DNA of 64,000 nucleotides, taken from the NCBI GenBank assembly GCA_946222885.1, contig CAMIAK010000004.1, positions 164,810 to 228,809 of the forward strand, given 5' to 3'. Under the pieces are notes generated by a model. The model was not told where the DNA came from. It saw only the letters and a list, made by a program, of their open reading frames with translations, and made no database searches. The DNA is from an uncultured Nesterenkonia sp. (GTDB taxonomy: Bacteria; Actinomycetota; Actinomycetes; Actinomycetales; Micrococcaceae). This document shows, one piece after another, positions 8,836 through 17,865 of this stretch (its first letter is position 1; every line of letters starts with the position of its first letter). A program made the position numbers and the translations under genes.

Positions 8836-9477
8836 CTACGGCCAGATCGCCTCGCCGCGCGGGTGCTCCGGCCAGGGCGCACGAGCCTCGCGCAGCTGGC
8901 CGGCACCGGTGCGGACCGCATGCAGAGCCAGGATCCCGTTCGCCGCGCTGGGGTTATGGATACGCCCGGCCAGCACCGCCTGCACAGCCTCGGCCAGCGG
9001 AACCCAGGCCGTCTCGATCTCAGCCTCCTCCGCGGTGCGGGTGTGGAGCTCAGTCTCCGGCACCTCCCGGAGCCCCTCGGCCAGGTAGATGCGGATCGCC
9101 TCATCATGCGCGCCCGGCGTCGCGTAGAAGTCGGAGAGCACATGCCAGGTCTCTGCCTGCAGGTCCGCCTCCTCCGCCAGTTCCCGCTGCGCGGCCTCCA
9201 GCATGGGTTCGCCGGCGACGTCGAGCAGTCCGGCCGGAATCTCCCAGAGCCTCATCCGCACCGGATGCCGGTACTGCCGGATCAGCAGCACCCGGTCCTG
9301 CTCATCCACGGCCAGCACAGCCACCGCGCTGAGGTGCTTCACGAAGGAGCGCCGCAGCGTCCTGCCCTCCTCCCCGAAGGGGAAGGTCTCCTCCACCACA
9401 TCGAAGATCGGAGTCGAGAGCAGCTCCGCAGAGCTCTGGACGACCGGCAGGTCAGCGGCAGAATCGCGTATCTCCAT
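8836..9477 (-). CDS. NUDIX hydrolase (ADP-ribose pyrophosphatase-like)
   Basis: 213-aa protein with a complete NUDIX box: GLLDVAGEPMLEAAQRELAEE fits G-x5-E-x7-REUxEExGU except that the Gly before the final hydrophobic is Ala (EEADL). The upstream IRQYRHPVRMRLWEIPAG segment is characteristic of ADP-ribose pyrophosphatases, which cleave ADP-ribose to AMP and ribose 5-phosphate. TAGGCT 6 nt before the ATG indicates a leaderless transcript divergent from the M16 peptidase gene. Confidence 0.88.
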   Translation of the reverse strand: MEIRDSAADLPVVQSSAELLSTPIFDVVEETFPFGEEGRTLRRSFVKHLSAVAVLAVDEQDRVLLIRQYRHPVRMRLWEIPAGLLDVAGEPMLEAAQRELAEEADLQAETWHVLSDFYATPGAHDEAIRIYLAEGLREVPETELHTRTAEEAEIETAWVPLAEAVQAVLAGRIHNPSAANGILALHAVRTGAGQLREARAPWPEHPRGEAIWP

Positions 9478-9483
9478 GCCTTC

Positions 9484-9489
9484 AGCCTA
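9484..9489 (-). promoter_or_regulatory. Leaderless -10 element for the NUDIX gene
   Basis: TAGGCT on the minus strand ends 6 nt before the NUDIX start codon. On the plus strand a weaker TACCCT at 9523-9528 lies 8 nt before the M16 peptidase ATG, so this short intergenic region appears to hold two divergent leaderless promoters. Confidence 0.5.
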
Positions 9490-9536
9490 GAACCTCCGGA
9501 GGGCCGGCCTGTGGACCTCATGTACCCTGACTCCCT

Positions 9537-10838
9537 ATGCGCGTGACGATCGAACCCCATACCGAAGGCATCCTCAACGCCGACTCCGGCTCCACCGTCC
9601 GGCGCACTGTGCTCCCCTCCGGGGTGCGGGTGCTCACCGAGGAGATGCCCGGTCAGCGCTCGGTCACCCTGGGCTTCTGGATCGCCGTCGGGTCACGGGA
9701 TGAGGCGGATCATCAGCACGGCTCCACGCACTTCCTGGAGCACCTGCTCTTCAAAGGAACCCAGACCCGCTCCGCTCTGGACATCGCCGCGGCCTTCGAT
9801 GCCGTCGGCGGCGAGTCCAATGCCATGACCGGCAAGGAGTCCACCTGCTACTACGCCCGGGTGCTCGACGCCGACCTCCCCATGGCCGTGGACGTGCTTA
9901 CCGATATGGTCACCTCCGCCACCATCGACCCGGCCGAGATGGAGACCGAGCGCGGCGTCATCCTCGAGGAGCTCGCCATGGCCGAAGACGACCCCATGGA
10001 CGTGGTCCACGAGCGCTTCGGCGAACAGGTCATGGACGGCCATCCGCTGGGACGGCCCATCGGCGGGACCCCGGAGGAGATCAGGGCAGCCACCCGCGAC
10101 GACGTCGTCGCCCACTTCAAGCGCTGGTACACCCCCGGCGAGCTGGTCATCACCGCCGCCGGCGGGCTCGACCACGACCACCTCTGCCGGCTGGTCGCCG
10201 ACTCCCTGCAGCAGTCCTCCTGGGACGTCACCGCTGCCGGCTCCCCGGCCGAGCGCCGCGTCGGCCAGGAGGAGCAGATCCCCGTCCGCGAGGGCGTGAA
10301 CACCATCACCAAGCCCATCGAGCAGGCCCAGGTCATCCTGGGCGGGCGCGGAACCTCCGCCTCCGACCCCGACAGGTTCTCCCTCTCAGTCCTGCATGCC
10401 ATCCTCGGCGGGGGCATGTCCTCCCGGCTGTTCCAGGAGGTCCGCGAACGCCGCGGCCTGGCCTACTCCACCTACTCCTTCTCCTCGGCCTACACCGACG
10501 CCGGCTGCTTCGGACTCTACGCCGGATGCCTGCCGGAGAAGGTCGATCAGGTCACCGAGGTGCTCAGCTCCGAGCTCGAGCGCATCGCCACCGAGCAGGT
10601 CACCGAGGAGGAGCTCGTCCGCGCCAAGGGGCAGCTGCGCGGCGGCACCGTGCTGGGCATGGAGGAGACGGCCTCGCGGATGTCCCGGCTGGGCCGGGCC
10701 GAGCTGGTCCGCGGCGAGTTCGTAGACATCTCCGACACCCTCACCCAGCTCGACCAGGTCACCGCCGAGGACGTGCTGCGCGTGGGAAGACGGCTGGCCG
10801 CCTCCCCACGCGCGATCACCGTGGTCGGTCCCTCCTGA
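9537..10838 (+). CDS. M16 family zinc peptidase
   Basis: Insulinase/processing-peptidase family protein, 433 aa. The inverted zinc motif HFLEH has His65, Glu68 (general base) and His69, with the distal Glu in ETERGVILEELAMAEDDP about 75 residues later. The second domain carries RGLAYSTYSF, the conserved Arg/Tyr pair that holds the substrate. In Actinobacteria this gene usually sits between pnp and dapB; here dapB is about 10 kb away, which suggests the intervening genes were inserted or rearranged. Confidence 0.92.
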   Translation: MRVTIEPHTEGILNADSGSTVRRTVLPSGVRVLTEEMPGQRSVTLGFWIAVGSRDEADHQHGSTHFLEHLLFKGTQTRSALDIAAAFDAVGGESNAMTGKESTCYYARVLDADLPMAVDVLTDMVTSATIDPAEMETERGVILEELAMAEDDPMDVVHERFGEQVMDGHPLGRPIGGTPEEIRAATRDDVVAHFKRWYTPGELVITAAGGLDHDHLCRLVADSLQQSSWDVTAAGSPAERRVGQEEQIPVREGVNTITKPIEQAQVILGGRGTSASDPDRFSLSVLHAILGGGMSSRLFQEVRERRGLAYSTYSFSSAYTDAGCFGLYAGCLPEKVDQVTEVLSSELERIATEQVTEEELVRAKGQLRGGTVLGMEETASRMSRLGRAELVRGEFVDISDTLTQLDQVTAEDVLRVGRRLAASPRAITVVGPS

Positions 10839-10849
10839 TCAGCGCCTGA

Positions 10850-12883
10850 TCACAGGTGGTCCCGGGGGACCGTGGTCTCCCAGGTCTTGGATGCGAACCG
10901 GGTCTCCCCGTCGTAGGCGTCCAGCTCCGCATAGATGTGGAAGTCCGTGGGGGTGGAGGTCAGCACCGTCTTGGTGCGGATCTCGGTCTTCCAATCCCCG
11001 CGGGAGAACCCCATGGTCCAGTCGGTCTCCCCGCGGACGGAGTCGTAGTCCCGCCCCACGAAGCTGTACTTCTCAGAGGCCCTGCGGGTGAGGTCCAGGC
11101 CGATGTCTGGCAGGTGGACCACGCCCAGGTCCTTGACCACCTCGAGGGAGCCGGTGAGATCCACCAGACTGCGGCTGACCTTCCAGTCGAGGTCACCCGG
11201 AACCACCTGGTCCACGATGATCGGTTCAGTGCCTTCCGGCTCGTCGAACTGCGGCACCAAGGACGCATCCTCATCATTGCTGACAGGCCGCTCCGGCAGG
11301 ATCAGGGCCGACTCCTCCGGGTGCACGGTCAGCCGGACCGGCTCGGGGGAGGGCCAGGTGACCGGCCAGTAGGAGGTGGACACCGAGAGCCGCAGCCGGT
11401 GGCCCGCCGGGAAGGACTGGGCCAGCCCGTTGAGCTGGACGCGCACCGTGTACTTCTGCCCCGGCACCAGCTCCTCAGGCGAGTCGTGGCCGTTCAGATG
11501 GTTGAGGTTCGCCACCCCGTAGGAGACGCGCGTGGCGGCGTCGTCGGGAGCGACGTCGGAGAGCCGGACCGCCACCTGCGCCACCGGCCTGTCCACCTCG
11601 AAGGTCAGCTCGGCCACGGGGGCGCCCAGCAGCTCCAGCGGCTCCTGCAGCGGCTCGGTGGTGAAGATCATCGCGCCGCCGTCCTCCTCCCGCTGGTCGT
11701 AGGGGAGGTCCGGCGGAGCGTTGTAGGAGCACCACTTGCCGCCGTAGAGGCCCACCGACAGCGGCGAGGAGATGCTCACCGGCGGGCTCGGCTCCGGCTG
11801 ATCCGGGGCCAGGATGGTGTGCCGGCCCAACGGGTGCCGGACCTCACTGATCCGGGGGCTGGGCCAGGAGGGCTCGCCCACCCAGCGGCCGGGCCGCTCC
11901 TCATAGGCGGTGGCCGGCTCGATGGTGTCCTGCATCCAGATGGACAGCTCAGGCCCGTCCATCGCGCCGTTGTCCGTCTTGTCCTTCAGCCAGTGGTCCC
12001 ACCAGGCGACCACCTCCTGCAGCCAGCCGATGGCCGGGCCCGGCTGGCCCTGGTGCGGGTACTTATGGCTCCATGGACCGATCAGGCCGCGGGTGGGAGC
12101 CTTCAGCCCCTCCAGCAGCCGGAACACGGAGTTGGAGTAGCCGTCGGCCCAGCCGCTGACTGCGAAGACGGGGACCTCGACGTCGTCGAAGTTCTCGTTG
12201 ATGGAGCCGTGCTTCCAGTAGTCGTCGCGGCGCTGGTGCTCCAGCCACTTCTGCAGCCACAGCCCGGAGCCCTCGATGCGTTCGCGCCACATGTCCCGCC
12301 AGTTCTCCTCCCCGACGACGTCGGGGTCCGGCGGGCAGGTGGAGTAGGCGAACATGGTCGAGGCCCAGGACAGGTTGTCGGTGAGCAGGAGCCCGCCCAT
12401 GTAGTGGACGTCGTCGGCGTAGCGGTCGTCCGTGGAGGCCACAGTGACCACTGCCCCCAACGACTCCGGCCGGCGTGCGGCCACCTGCAGGCCGTTGAAC
12501 CCGCCCCAGGAGATCCCCATGATGCCGGTCCGTCCGGAGCACCACGGCTGGGAGGCCATCCAGGTGAGGACCTCCTCGATGTCCTGCAGCTCCCGCTCCA
12601 GATATTCGTCCTCCAGCACGCCTTCGGAGTCCCCGGAGCCGCGCAGGTCCAGGCGCAGGCAGGCATAGCCGTGTCCGGCCATATAGGGGTGGTGGACCGA
12701 GTCCCGCTGGGCGGTCATGTCCCGCTTGCGGTAGGGGATGGCCTCCACGATCCCGGGGACCGGCTCCTGCTCGGCGCCGGCGGGCTTCCACAGCCGGGCC
12801 GAGAGGCGGGTGCCGTCGGACACCGGGATCCAGAGGTGCTCGGTCTCCTCGACGTCATGGGGAAGGTCAGTGACAGTGCGCAA
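10850..12883 (-). CDS. CocE/NonD family hydrolase (peptidase S15 type)
   Basis: Large serine hydrolase, 677 aa. The alpha/beta core spans residues 15-300 with the nucleophile elbow GISWGG (Ser125) and a nearby RLDLRGSGDSEG oxyanion/active-site loop. Asp and His of the triad are probably in SGWADGYSNS and GPWSHKYPH. Residues from about 350 to 540 form the jelly-roll XPP C-terminal domain (GAPVAELTFEVDRPVAQVAVRLSDV split in the usual way). The family includes Xaa-Pro dipeptidyl-peptidases, cocaine esterase and amide or ester acylases. It lies 14 nt downstream of the ATP-grasp gene on the same strand, so the two are probably one operon: one makes a bond, the other may cut it or an analogue. Confidence 0.87.
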   Translation of the reverse strand: MRTVTDLPHDVEETEHLWIPVSDGTRLSARLWKPAGAEQEPVPGIVEAIPYRKRDMTAQRDSVHHPYMAGHGYACLRLDLRGSGDSEGVLEDEYLERELQDIEEVLTWMASQPWCSGRTGIMGISWGGFNGLQVAARRPESLGAVVTVASTDDRYADDVHYMGGLLLTDNLSWASTMFAYSTCPPDPDVVGEENWRDMWRERIEGSGLWLQKWLEHQRRDDYWKHGSINENFDDVEVPVFAVSGWADGYSNSVFRLLEGLKAPTRGLIGPWSHKYPHQGQPGPAIGWLQEVVAWWDHWLKDKTDNGAMDGPELSIWMQDTIEPATAYEERPGRWVGEPSWPSPRISEVRHPLGRHTILAPDQPEPSPPVSISSPLSVGLYGGKWCSYNAPPDLPYDQREEDGGAMIFTTEPLQEPLELLGAPVAELTFEVDRPVAQVAVRLSDVAPDDAATRVSYGVANLNHLNGHDSPEELVPGQKYTVRVQLNGLAQSFPAGHRLRLSVSTSYWPVTWPSPEPVRLTVHPEESALILPERPVSNDEDASLVPQFDEPEGTEPIIVDQVVPGDLDWKVSRSLVDLTGSLEVVKDLGVVHLPDIGLDLTRRASEKYSFVGRDYDSVRGETDWTMGFSRGDWKTEIRTKTVLTSTPTDFHIYAELDAYDGETRFASKTWETTVPRDHL

Positions 12884-12897
12884 TGGAACAGGCCTCC

Positions 12898-14175
12898 TCA
12901 GAGGTCTTCGATCTCGAAGTTCAGCTCGTCGACGACCTTGTTGTAGGTCTCGACCATCTCTTCCTCGCTCTGGCCGGCGGTGAAGATCTCCGCCAGCGTG
13001 TAGCTGTAGGAGTCCTCGGCCACATCCCCGGAGAGCCTCCGGTCCGCGGTCTTCTCGATCTGGATGGCGGTGCCGGGGTACTTCTCCTCCAGCGCGCGGA
13101 CCTCCTCCTCGGTGGGGACGCGCTTGATCCAGCCGTCCTCGAACACCCGGAGGAACCAGGTGCCGGCCACCTTGAACTCGCCGTTCTGGGCGGGCATGGC
13201 CGGCTGGTTGCCCAGGGCCAGGTCCACCATGCAGGCGTGGTTGGGCCGGCCGTCCACCAGGTGGAACAGCTGGGCATGGGACTGGGAGTGCCGGGAGTTG
13301 ATCTCCAGCAGCTGCAGCTTCCGGTTCTCTGCGTCCCAGAAGTACTCGATGTTGAAGGTGCTGTGCTCCAGGCCCACGGCCCTGATGACCTTCTTGGAGA
13401 CATCGGCGATGCGCTCCTGGACGTCCTCGGGCAGGGAGGAGGGGTACTGATAGCGCAGGAAGCTGGAGGTGCCCTCATAGAGATGGGAGTCGATGACCCC
13501 GTAGATCTCCACCTGGCCGTCGTGGCTGAAGCCCTCCACGGTGAGCATGGCCCCGGAGGCCTCCTCCTCGACCATGGCCGCGCTGCCGCCGATCTCGGCG
13601 ATCTCATCAGGCAGGTCGATGCGCTCGAGGACCTCGTTGAAGCCTCCGCCCATGCGGTTGACGGCCTGGCGCTCCTCCTTGATGGCCTCGCGCAGGGAGT
13701 CGTCGTCGGTGATCCGGTAGGCACCTTCGGAGGAGGTGGACTTGATGGGCTTGATCCAGGCCGGATAGCTCACGCCCTCGGGCAGGGAGGCCTCGTCGTC
13801 GTTGACGTCGATGAGCCCGAATCCGGGGACCTCGTCCGCGGCGACCTTCTGCTGCTCCAGGCGGCTCCAGTACTTGTGCTCCACGGTGGCGATGCCCTTG
13901 AGGTTCGCGTGGGGAAGCCCGTGCCGCTCGGCCAGGATGGGGGCCATCGCCGTGGCGGGGAAGTCCCAGTAGGCGACGATCGCGTCGATGCTCCCCTCGA
14001 AGGCGTCGAGCTGCTGCTCAGCCTTCTCGAGCAGGCTGTTGACCGTATGTGCGCTGTCCTGCAGCTCATCGAAGGTCAGCAGCTGGTGGTACGTGTAGTC
14101 CTCGGCTCCGGGCAGCTTCTTCAGCGCCCGGTGGTTGAGATCGTCAAGACCCAGTACAAAGATGTTTCGACCCAT
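12898..14175 (-). CDS. ATP-grasp domain protein, carboxylate-amine/thiol ligase family
   Basis: 425-aa protein with an ATP-grasp fold. After an N-terminal 110-residue preATP-grasp region, SYPAWIKPIKSTSS supplies the ATP-binding Lys, MVEEEASGAMLTVEG the hinge and substrate region, and LLEINSRHSQSHAQLF the Glu-x-Asn metal motif with conserved Arg. This signature fits ligases that join an acyl phosphate to an amine (amino-acid ligases, carnosine-synthase-like enzymes). GGAGGAG precedes the ATG. It is followed by the CocE/NonD hydrolase. Substrates unknown; the pair may make and release an acyl amino acid or dipeptide. Confidence 0.8.
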   Translation of the reverse strand: MGRNIFVLGLDDLNHRALKKLPGAEDYTYHQLLTFDELQDSAHTVNSLLEKAEQQLDAFEGSIDAIVAYWDFPATAMAPILAERHGLPHANLKGIATVEHKYWSRLEQQKVAADEVPGFGLIDVNDDEASLPEGVSYPAWIKPIKSTSSEGAYRITDDDSLREAIKEERQAVNRMGGGFNEVLERIDLPDEIAEIGGSAAMVEEEASGAMLTVEGFSHDGQVEIYGVIDSHLYEGTSSFLRYQYPSSLPEDVQERIADVSKKVIRAVGLEHSTFNIEYFWDAENRKLQLLEINSRHSQSHAQLFHLVDGRPNHACMVDLALGNQPAMPAQNGEFKVAGTWFLRVFEDGWIKRVPTEEEVRALEEKYPGTAIQIEKTADRRLSGDVAEDSYSYTLAEIFTAGQSEEEMVETYNKVVDELNFEIEDL

Positions 14176-14239
14176 TGTTCTCTTTACTCCTCCAGTGCTT
14201 GTCAGCTGGATGTCCCCCTCTGCTGGACGAAGCTAACAC

Positions 14240-14279
14240 ACCGAAAAAGGAGAGTTCCATGGGTGGGGAGTCCATGGAA
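14240..14279 (-). terminator. Intrinsic terminator after moaD
   Basis: On the minus strand TTCCATGG and CCATGGAA form a perfect 8-bp stem (14255-14262 with 14272-14279, 9-nt loop), followed within a few bases by a T5 run (A5 on the plus strand at 14244-14248). It lies between moaD and the ATP-grasp gene, so those are separate transcription units. Confidence 0.75.
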
Positions 14280-14313
14280 GCTGGGAAGTTCCTGGGTGGT
14301 CCCGGGTGCCTCT

Positions 14314-14670
14314 CTACCCGCCGGCGAAGGGCGGGAGGATGTCCAGCTGATCACCGGGGGAGAGGGTCCCCGAGCCTCGCGCGGCGCGAACACCGTTGAC
14401 CAGGAAGGAGCTCCGCGAGCACACCCGTTCCAAGGACGGAGCCGACGACGCCGGCCGCCCGGCCCCCGCTGCGGAGCGCACCAGATCCGGGAGCGTGGTC
14501 AGGAAGGCGTCCAGGGGCTGAGGTCCTGCAGGATCTCCGGGCTCTGCCGACTCCCGGGGGCCTGGCAGCGGAAGCCGGAGCTCCTCCGCGCCGGCGGCCT
14601 CGGCCGCTCCCGCGTAGAAGCGCACTGTGATGGTGCTGCCTGCGGCCTGGTCTGCTGCGTGCTCCATCAT
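14314..14670 (-). CDS. moaD: MoaD-like molybdopterin synthase small subunit
   Basis: Ubiquitin-like sulfur carrier of 118 aa. It ends in the required Gly-Gly (PPFAGG) that is adenylated and thiocarboxylated, with SPGDQLDILPP just before it as in MoaD/ThiS. It is longer than usual (about 80 aa) because of a Pro/Gly/Ala-rich insertion around residues 35-75. The ATGATG start has GGAGGGTG immediately upstream and overlaps the moaA stop by TGATG, so it is translationally coupled to moaA. Confidence 0.85.
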   Translation of the reverse strand: MMEHAADQAAGSTITVRFYAGAAEAAGAEELRLPLPGPRESAEPGDPAGPQPLDAFLTTLPDLVRSAAGAGRPASSAPSLERVCSRSSFLVNGVRAARGSGTLSPGDQLDILPPFAGG

Positions 14671-15803
14671 CACCCTCCGATCGCGCTCATCGAGCGGCCC
14701 GGCCGCTGGAAGGACTCCAGTTCGAAGCCCGGGCGGTCGGTGCCGTGGGCGGCGGGCTTGGCCCACATTGCCTCCGCCCAGCGCTGGGCGACCTCGGCGT
14801 CGCCGGCCTGCGGGTCGCGCAGAATGTGCATCAGGTCGAACTCCTCCTGGGAGAACAGGCAGCTCATCACCCGGCCCTCGGCGGTGATGCGGGTGCGCCG
14901 GCAGTCGGCGCAGAAGGGTTCGGTCACCGAGGCGATCACCCCGACCCGGCCCAGATGCCGGCCCGGCCGCCCGGCGTCGTGGCCCCCGGCCTGGCCGCCG
15001 TCGTGCTTCTCATAGACGTCGAAGCGCTCCGCCGGGGCGCCGTCGCGGTTTTCCGGGGAGGGCGACAGCCAGAACCGCTGGGAGAGCAGCGCCCGGGTCT
15101 CGGCCGCGCTGACCGTGCCCTCGCGCTTCCAGTTCTGTTCGCCGTCCAGCGGCATCTGTTCGATGAACCGCAGCTCGTAGCCGTGCTTCAGGGACCAGGC
15201 CAGCAGGCCGGGGGCCTCATGGTCGTTGATGCCGCGCATCAGGACCGCGTTGATCTTCAGCGGCGTCAGCCCGGCCTCGGCAGCCGCCCCCACCCCCTGC
15301 AGCACCTTCTCCAGGGAGTCGCGGCGGGTCAGCCGGGCGAAGGTCTCCCGGTGCAGCGAGTCCAGGGAGACATTGATGCGGGTCAGCCCGGCCTCGGCCA
15401 ACGCCGCCGCCTTCTTCTCCAGGCCGATGGCATTGGTGGTCATGGCGATCGGGAGATCCGGGTGGTCGGCGCGGAGCCCTGCGATGATGTCCACCAGATC
15501 GGCGCGCACCAGGGGTTCGCCGCCGGTCAGCCGCAGCTCGCGGATGCCGAGGGTCCCCACGCCGATCCGCACCAGCCGGCGGATCTCCTCCACGGTCATC
15601 AGCTGCTCGCGCTTCAGCCAGGGCAGTCCCTCGGCCGGCATGCAGTAGGTGCAGCGCAGATTGCACTTGTCGATCAGGGAGATCCGCAGGTCGGTCGCGC
15701 GCCGCCCGAAGCTGTCCATCAGCCCCCGGGCAGGGTCCGCACCGGCGACGTCGCGGGGGAGCGAGGGCATCCCCAGGGCGACCGGCGCTGCGGGTTCAGT
15801 CAT
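14670..15803 (-). CDS. moaA: GTP 3',8-cyclase MoaA
   Basis: Radical-SAM enzyme for the first step of molybdenum-cofactor synthesis (GTP to 3',8-cH2GTP). The SAM-cluster motif is CNLRCTYC, followed by LTGGEPL (SAM binding) and NVSLDSL. The C-terminal cluster ligands appear in FCADCRRTRITAEGRVMSCLF. The C-terminus GRSMSAIGG ends in the double Gly needed for activity. About 377 aa, with an extra Gly/His-rich loop (HDGGQAGGHDAGRPG) before the second cluster. ATG at 15803 was chosen; ATG at 15812 is equally possible. Confidence 0.95.
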   Translation of the reverse strand: MTEPAAPVALGMPSLPRDVAGADPARGLMDSFGRRATDLRISLIDKCNLRCTYCMPAEGLPWLKREQLMTVEEIRRLVRIGVGTLGIRELRLTGGEPLVRADLVDIIAGLRADHPDLPIAMTTNAIGLEKKAAALAEAGLTRINVSLDSLHRETFARLTRRDSLEKVLQGVGAAAEAGLTPLKINAVLMRGINDHEAPGLLAWSLKHGYELRFIEQMPLDGEQNWKREGTVSAAETRALLSQRFWLSPSPENRDGAPAERFDVYEKHDGGQAGGHDAGRPGRHLGRVGVIASVTEPFCADCRRTRITAEGRVMSCLFSQEEFDLMHILRDPQAGDAEVAQRWAEAMWAKPAAHGTDRPGFELESFQRPGRSMSAIGG

Positions 15804-15904
15804 GGGGTCCATCCTAAGGGCGGGTCCGTAGGAGCGGGTCTGTGCCACGGTCGGCCCGGGCGCGGCCGGGAAGGCCGCACTCGATCCGTGTCTGAGGGGA
15901 AACG

Positions 15905-15910
15905 TAGACT
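15905..15910 (+). promoter_or_regulatory. Leaderless -10 element for moeA
   Basis: TAGACT lies 7 nt before the moeA ATG at 15918 and there is no Shine-Dalgarno, so moeA and its downstream genes probably start on a leaderless transcript divergent from moaA. Confidence 0.55.
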
Positions 15911-15917
15911 GTCCCCC

Positions 15918-17381
15918 ATGTCTTCCCAATCCGGCAGCGCGTCTGCGCCAGGCACCCTCCCCGGGGGCGGCAGGGCCTCCGTCGAGGAGCATGTCCAGCG
16001 GCTCACCGAGGTGCTGGCCTCTGCCATCACCAGCCGTGCGGTGGAGACCGTCCAGCTCAAGAGCAGCGGGCTGGTCGGCCGGCTGGTGGCTGAGACGGTC
16101 ACCGCGCCCATCCCGCTGCCCGGCTTCGACAACTCCCAGATGGACGGATTCGCCGTCCGCCTGCAGGACGTCAGCCCCGACGACGACGGCGCGGCCACCC
16201 TGCCGCTGGCCGGTGCCGTGGCCGCCGGCTCCGAACCGGCCCAGATGCCCCCGGGCGCGGCCGTGGCGGTGATGACCGGCGCCCCCGTCCCCGAGGGGGC
16301 CGATCTGGTCATCCCCGTGGAGAAGACCACCGCAGGGTCCTTCGACCACGTGGAGCTTCCGGAGGAGCCCGAGCCGCCCGTCCAGCACCACCGGAAGCAC
16401 CGCTTCTTCGGCTATAAGGCCCCGCTGCTGCTGAGCACCGAGCTCTACCAGACCGAACCGGCCGAGACTCCGCTGGAGACCGGCACCAGCGTGCACTTCA
16501 CCGGCCTGACCGCGGGGGACCTGGAGCCCGGCAGGTTCATCCGCCGGGCCGGGTCCGACGTGGCCGCCGGAGAGGTGCTGGTCGCCGCGGGCACCGCGCT
16601 GCGGCCCGCCCATCTGGGAGTGCTGGCCGCCTGCGGCTACACCGAGCTGCCGCTGCTCAGCCGTACCAAGGTGCTGGTGCTCAGCACCGGGGACGAGGTG
16701 CGCACCCCCGGCTCCGACCTGCGGCCGGGGCAGCTCTATGACGCAAACTCCTCGCTCATCGCCGCGGTGCTGGAGACCTACGGCTGCACGGTGGAGACCG
16801 CCCGGGTCGGCACCGACGACCCCAGCTGGTTCATGGAGACCCTGGAGGCGCTCGTGGCCCTGCACCACCCCCATGTGATCGTCACCGCCGGCGGCATCAG
16901 CAAGGGCGCCTATGAGGTGGTCCGTCAGGCCCTCAGCTCCCGCGGCGTGGAGTTCGGCTCCGTGGCCCAGCAGCCCGGAGGTCCCCAGGGGTGGGGCCTG
17001 ATCGACGTGGAGAGCCCGGGACGGGCCTCCCCGCCGGTGGCCGTGGTCGCCCTGCCGGGCAACCCGGTCAGCTGCGCGGTCAGCCTGGAGACCCTGGTGC
17101 GCCCCGCGCTTGCCGCCGTCGGGCCGGCCTGCCCGCCCCAGCGCAGGGTGCGGGTGAAGGTCACTGAGCAGCTCAGCTCCCCGGCAGGGCTGCGGCAGTT
17201 CCGCCGGGTCCGCTTCACCGCCCCCGACGCCGTCGAGACTGTGGGCGGCCCCAGCTCCCACCTGCTGGGCCACCTGGCCCGGGCCGATGCGCTGCTGGAG
17301 CTGCTGGAGGAGGACACCGAGATCGCCCCCGGCACTGTGCGTGAGGCCATCCTGCTGACCGAGAGGACCTCCCATGGCTGA
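15918..17381 (+). CDS. moeA: Molybdopterin molybdotransferase MoeA
   Basis: Inserts molybdate into adenylylated molybdopterin. PLPGFDNSQMDGFAV is the conserved N-terminal domain motif, VVAVMTGAPVPEGADLV-type residues are present (AVAVMTGAPVPEGADLVIP), LSTGDEV and TAGGISKGAYE mark the catalytic MogA-like domain, and VALPGNPVSCAVS the following loop. At 487 aa it is longer than the usual 400; an extra segment rich in His, Lys and Glu (around residues 140-190, HHRKHRFFGYK) is inserted in domain II. Overlaps moaC by 8 nt. Confidence 0.93.
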   Translation: MSSQSGSASAPGTLPGGGRASVEEHVQRLTEVLASAITSRAVETVQLKSSGLVGRLVAETVTAPIPLPGFDNSQMDGFAVRLQDVSPDDDGAATLPLAGAVAAGSEPAQMPPGAAVAVMTGAPVPEGADLVIPVEKTTAGSFDHVELPEEPEPPVQHHRKHRFFGYKAPLLLSTELYQTEPAETPLETGTSVHFTGLTAGDLEPGRFIRRAGSDVAAGEVLVAAGTALRPAHLGVLAACGYTELPLLSRTKVLVLSTGDEVRTPGSDLRPGQLYDANSSLIAAVLETYGCTVETARVGTDDPSWFMETLEALVALHHPHVIVTAGGISKGAYEVVRQALSSRGVEFGSVAQQPGGPQGWGLIDVESPGRASPPVAVVALPGNPVSCAVSLETLVRPALAAVGPACPPQRRVRVKVTEQLSSPAGLRQFRRVRFTAPDAVETVGGPSSHLLGHLARADALLELLEEDTEIAPGTVREAILLTERTSHG

Positions 17382-17865
17382 GGGGACCCGGCTCACCCAC
17401 GTGCGGACCGACGGCAGCGCCCATATGGTCGACGTCTCCCAGAAGGACGTGACCTCCCGCACCGCCCGCGCCCAGGCGGTGCTGACCACCACTGCGGAGG
17501 TGCTCGGGCTGCTGGCCGGGGACGGGCTCCCCAAGGGGGACGCGATCGCCACGGCGCGCATCGCCGGGATCATGGCCGCCAAGAAGACGCCCGAGCTGGT
17601 GCCGCTGTGCCACCCGCTGCCGGTGGCCAAGGTGACCGTGGACTTCGCACTCGGCCAGCCCGATGGGCGCAGCGTGCTCATCACCACCGAGGTGAAGACC
17701 ACCTCCCGCACCGGGGTGGAGATCGAGGCGCTGACCGCGGCCTCGGTGGCCGCGCTGACCCTCTACGACATGATCAAAGCCGTGGACAGGGCCGCTGTGA
17801 TCAGCGACCAGAAGGTGCTGGCCAAGAGCGGCGGCGCCAGCGGAGAATGGAGCCGGGATGACTGA
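17374..17865 (+). CDS. moaC: Cyclic pyranopterin monophosphate synthase MoaC
   Basis: Converts the MoaA product to cyclic pyranopterin monophosphate. The family signatures are complete: MVDVSQKDVTSRTA at the N-terminus, AAKKTPELVPLCHPLP in the centre, and TTSRTGVEIEALTA with YDMIKAVD afterwards (active-site Asp and Lys). It is 163 aa, standard size. Overlaps both moeA and the downstream mogA gene by 8 nt, so translation is coupled. Confidence 0.96.
   Translation: MAEGTRLTHVRTDGSAHMVDVSQKDVTSRTARAQAVLTTTAEVLGLLAGDGLPKGDAIATARIAGIMAAKKTPELVPLCHPLPVAKVTVDFALGQPDGRSVLITTEVKTTSRTGVEIEALTAASVAALTLYDMIKAVDRAAVISDQKVLAKSGGASGEWSRDD

Noticed and set aside
12883..15015. 710-codon plus-strand frame opposite the ATP-grasp gene
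   Set aside because: Shadow of high-GC coding on the other strand; low-complexity Gly/Val/Leu translation without motifs.
14670..17711. A 1013-codon minus-strand frame containing moaA
   Set aside because: Only the part up to about 15803 encodes MoaA; the rest is antisense to moeA and moaC, which have clear motifs.
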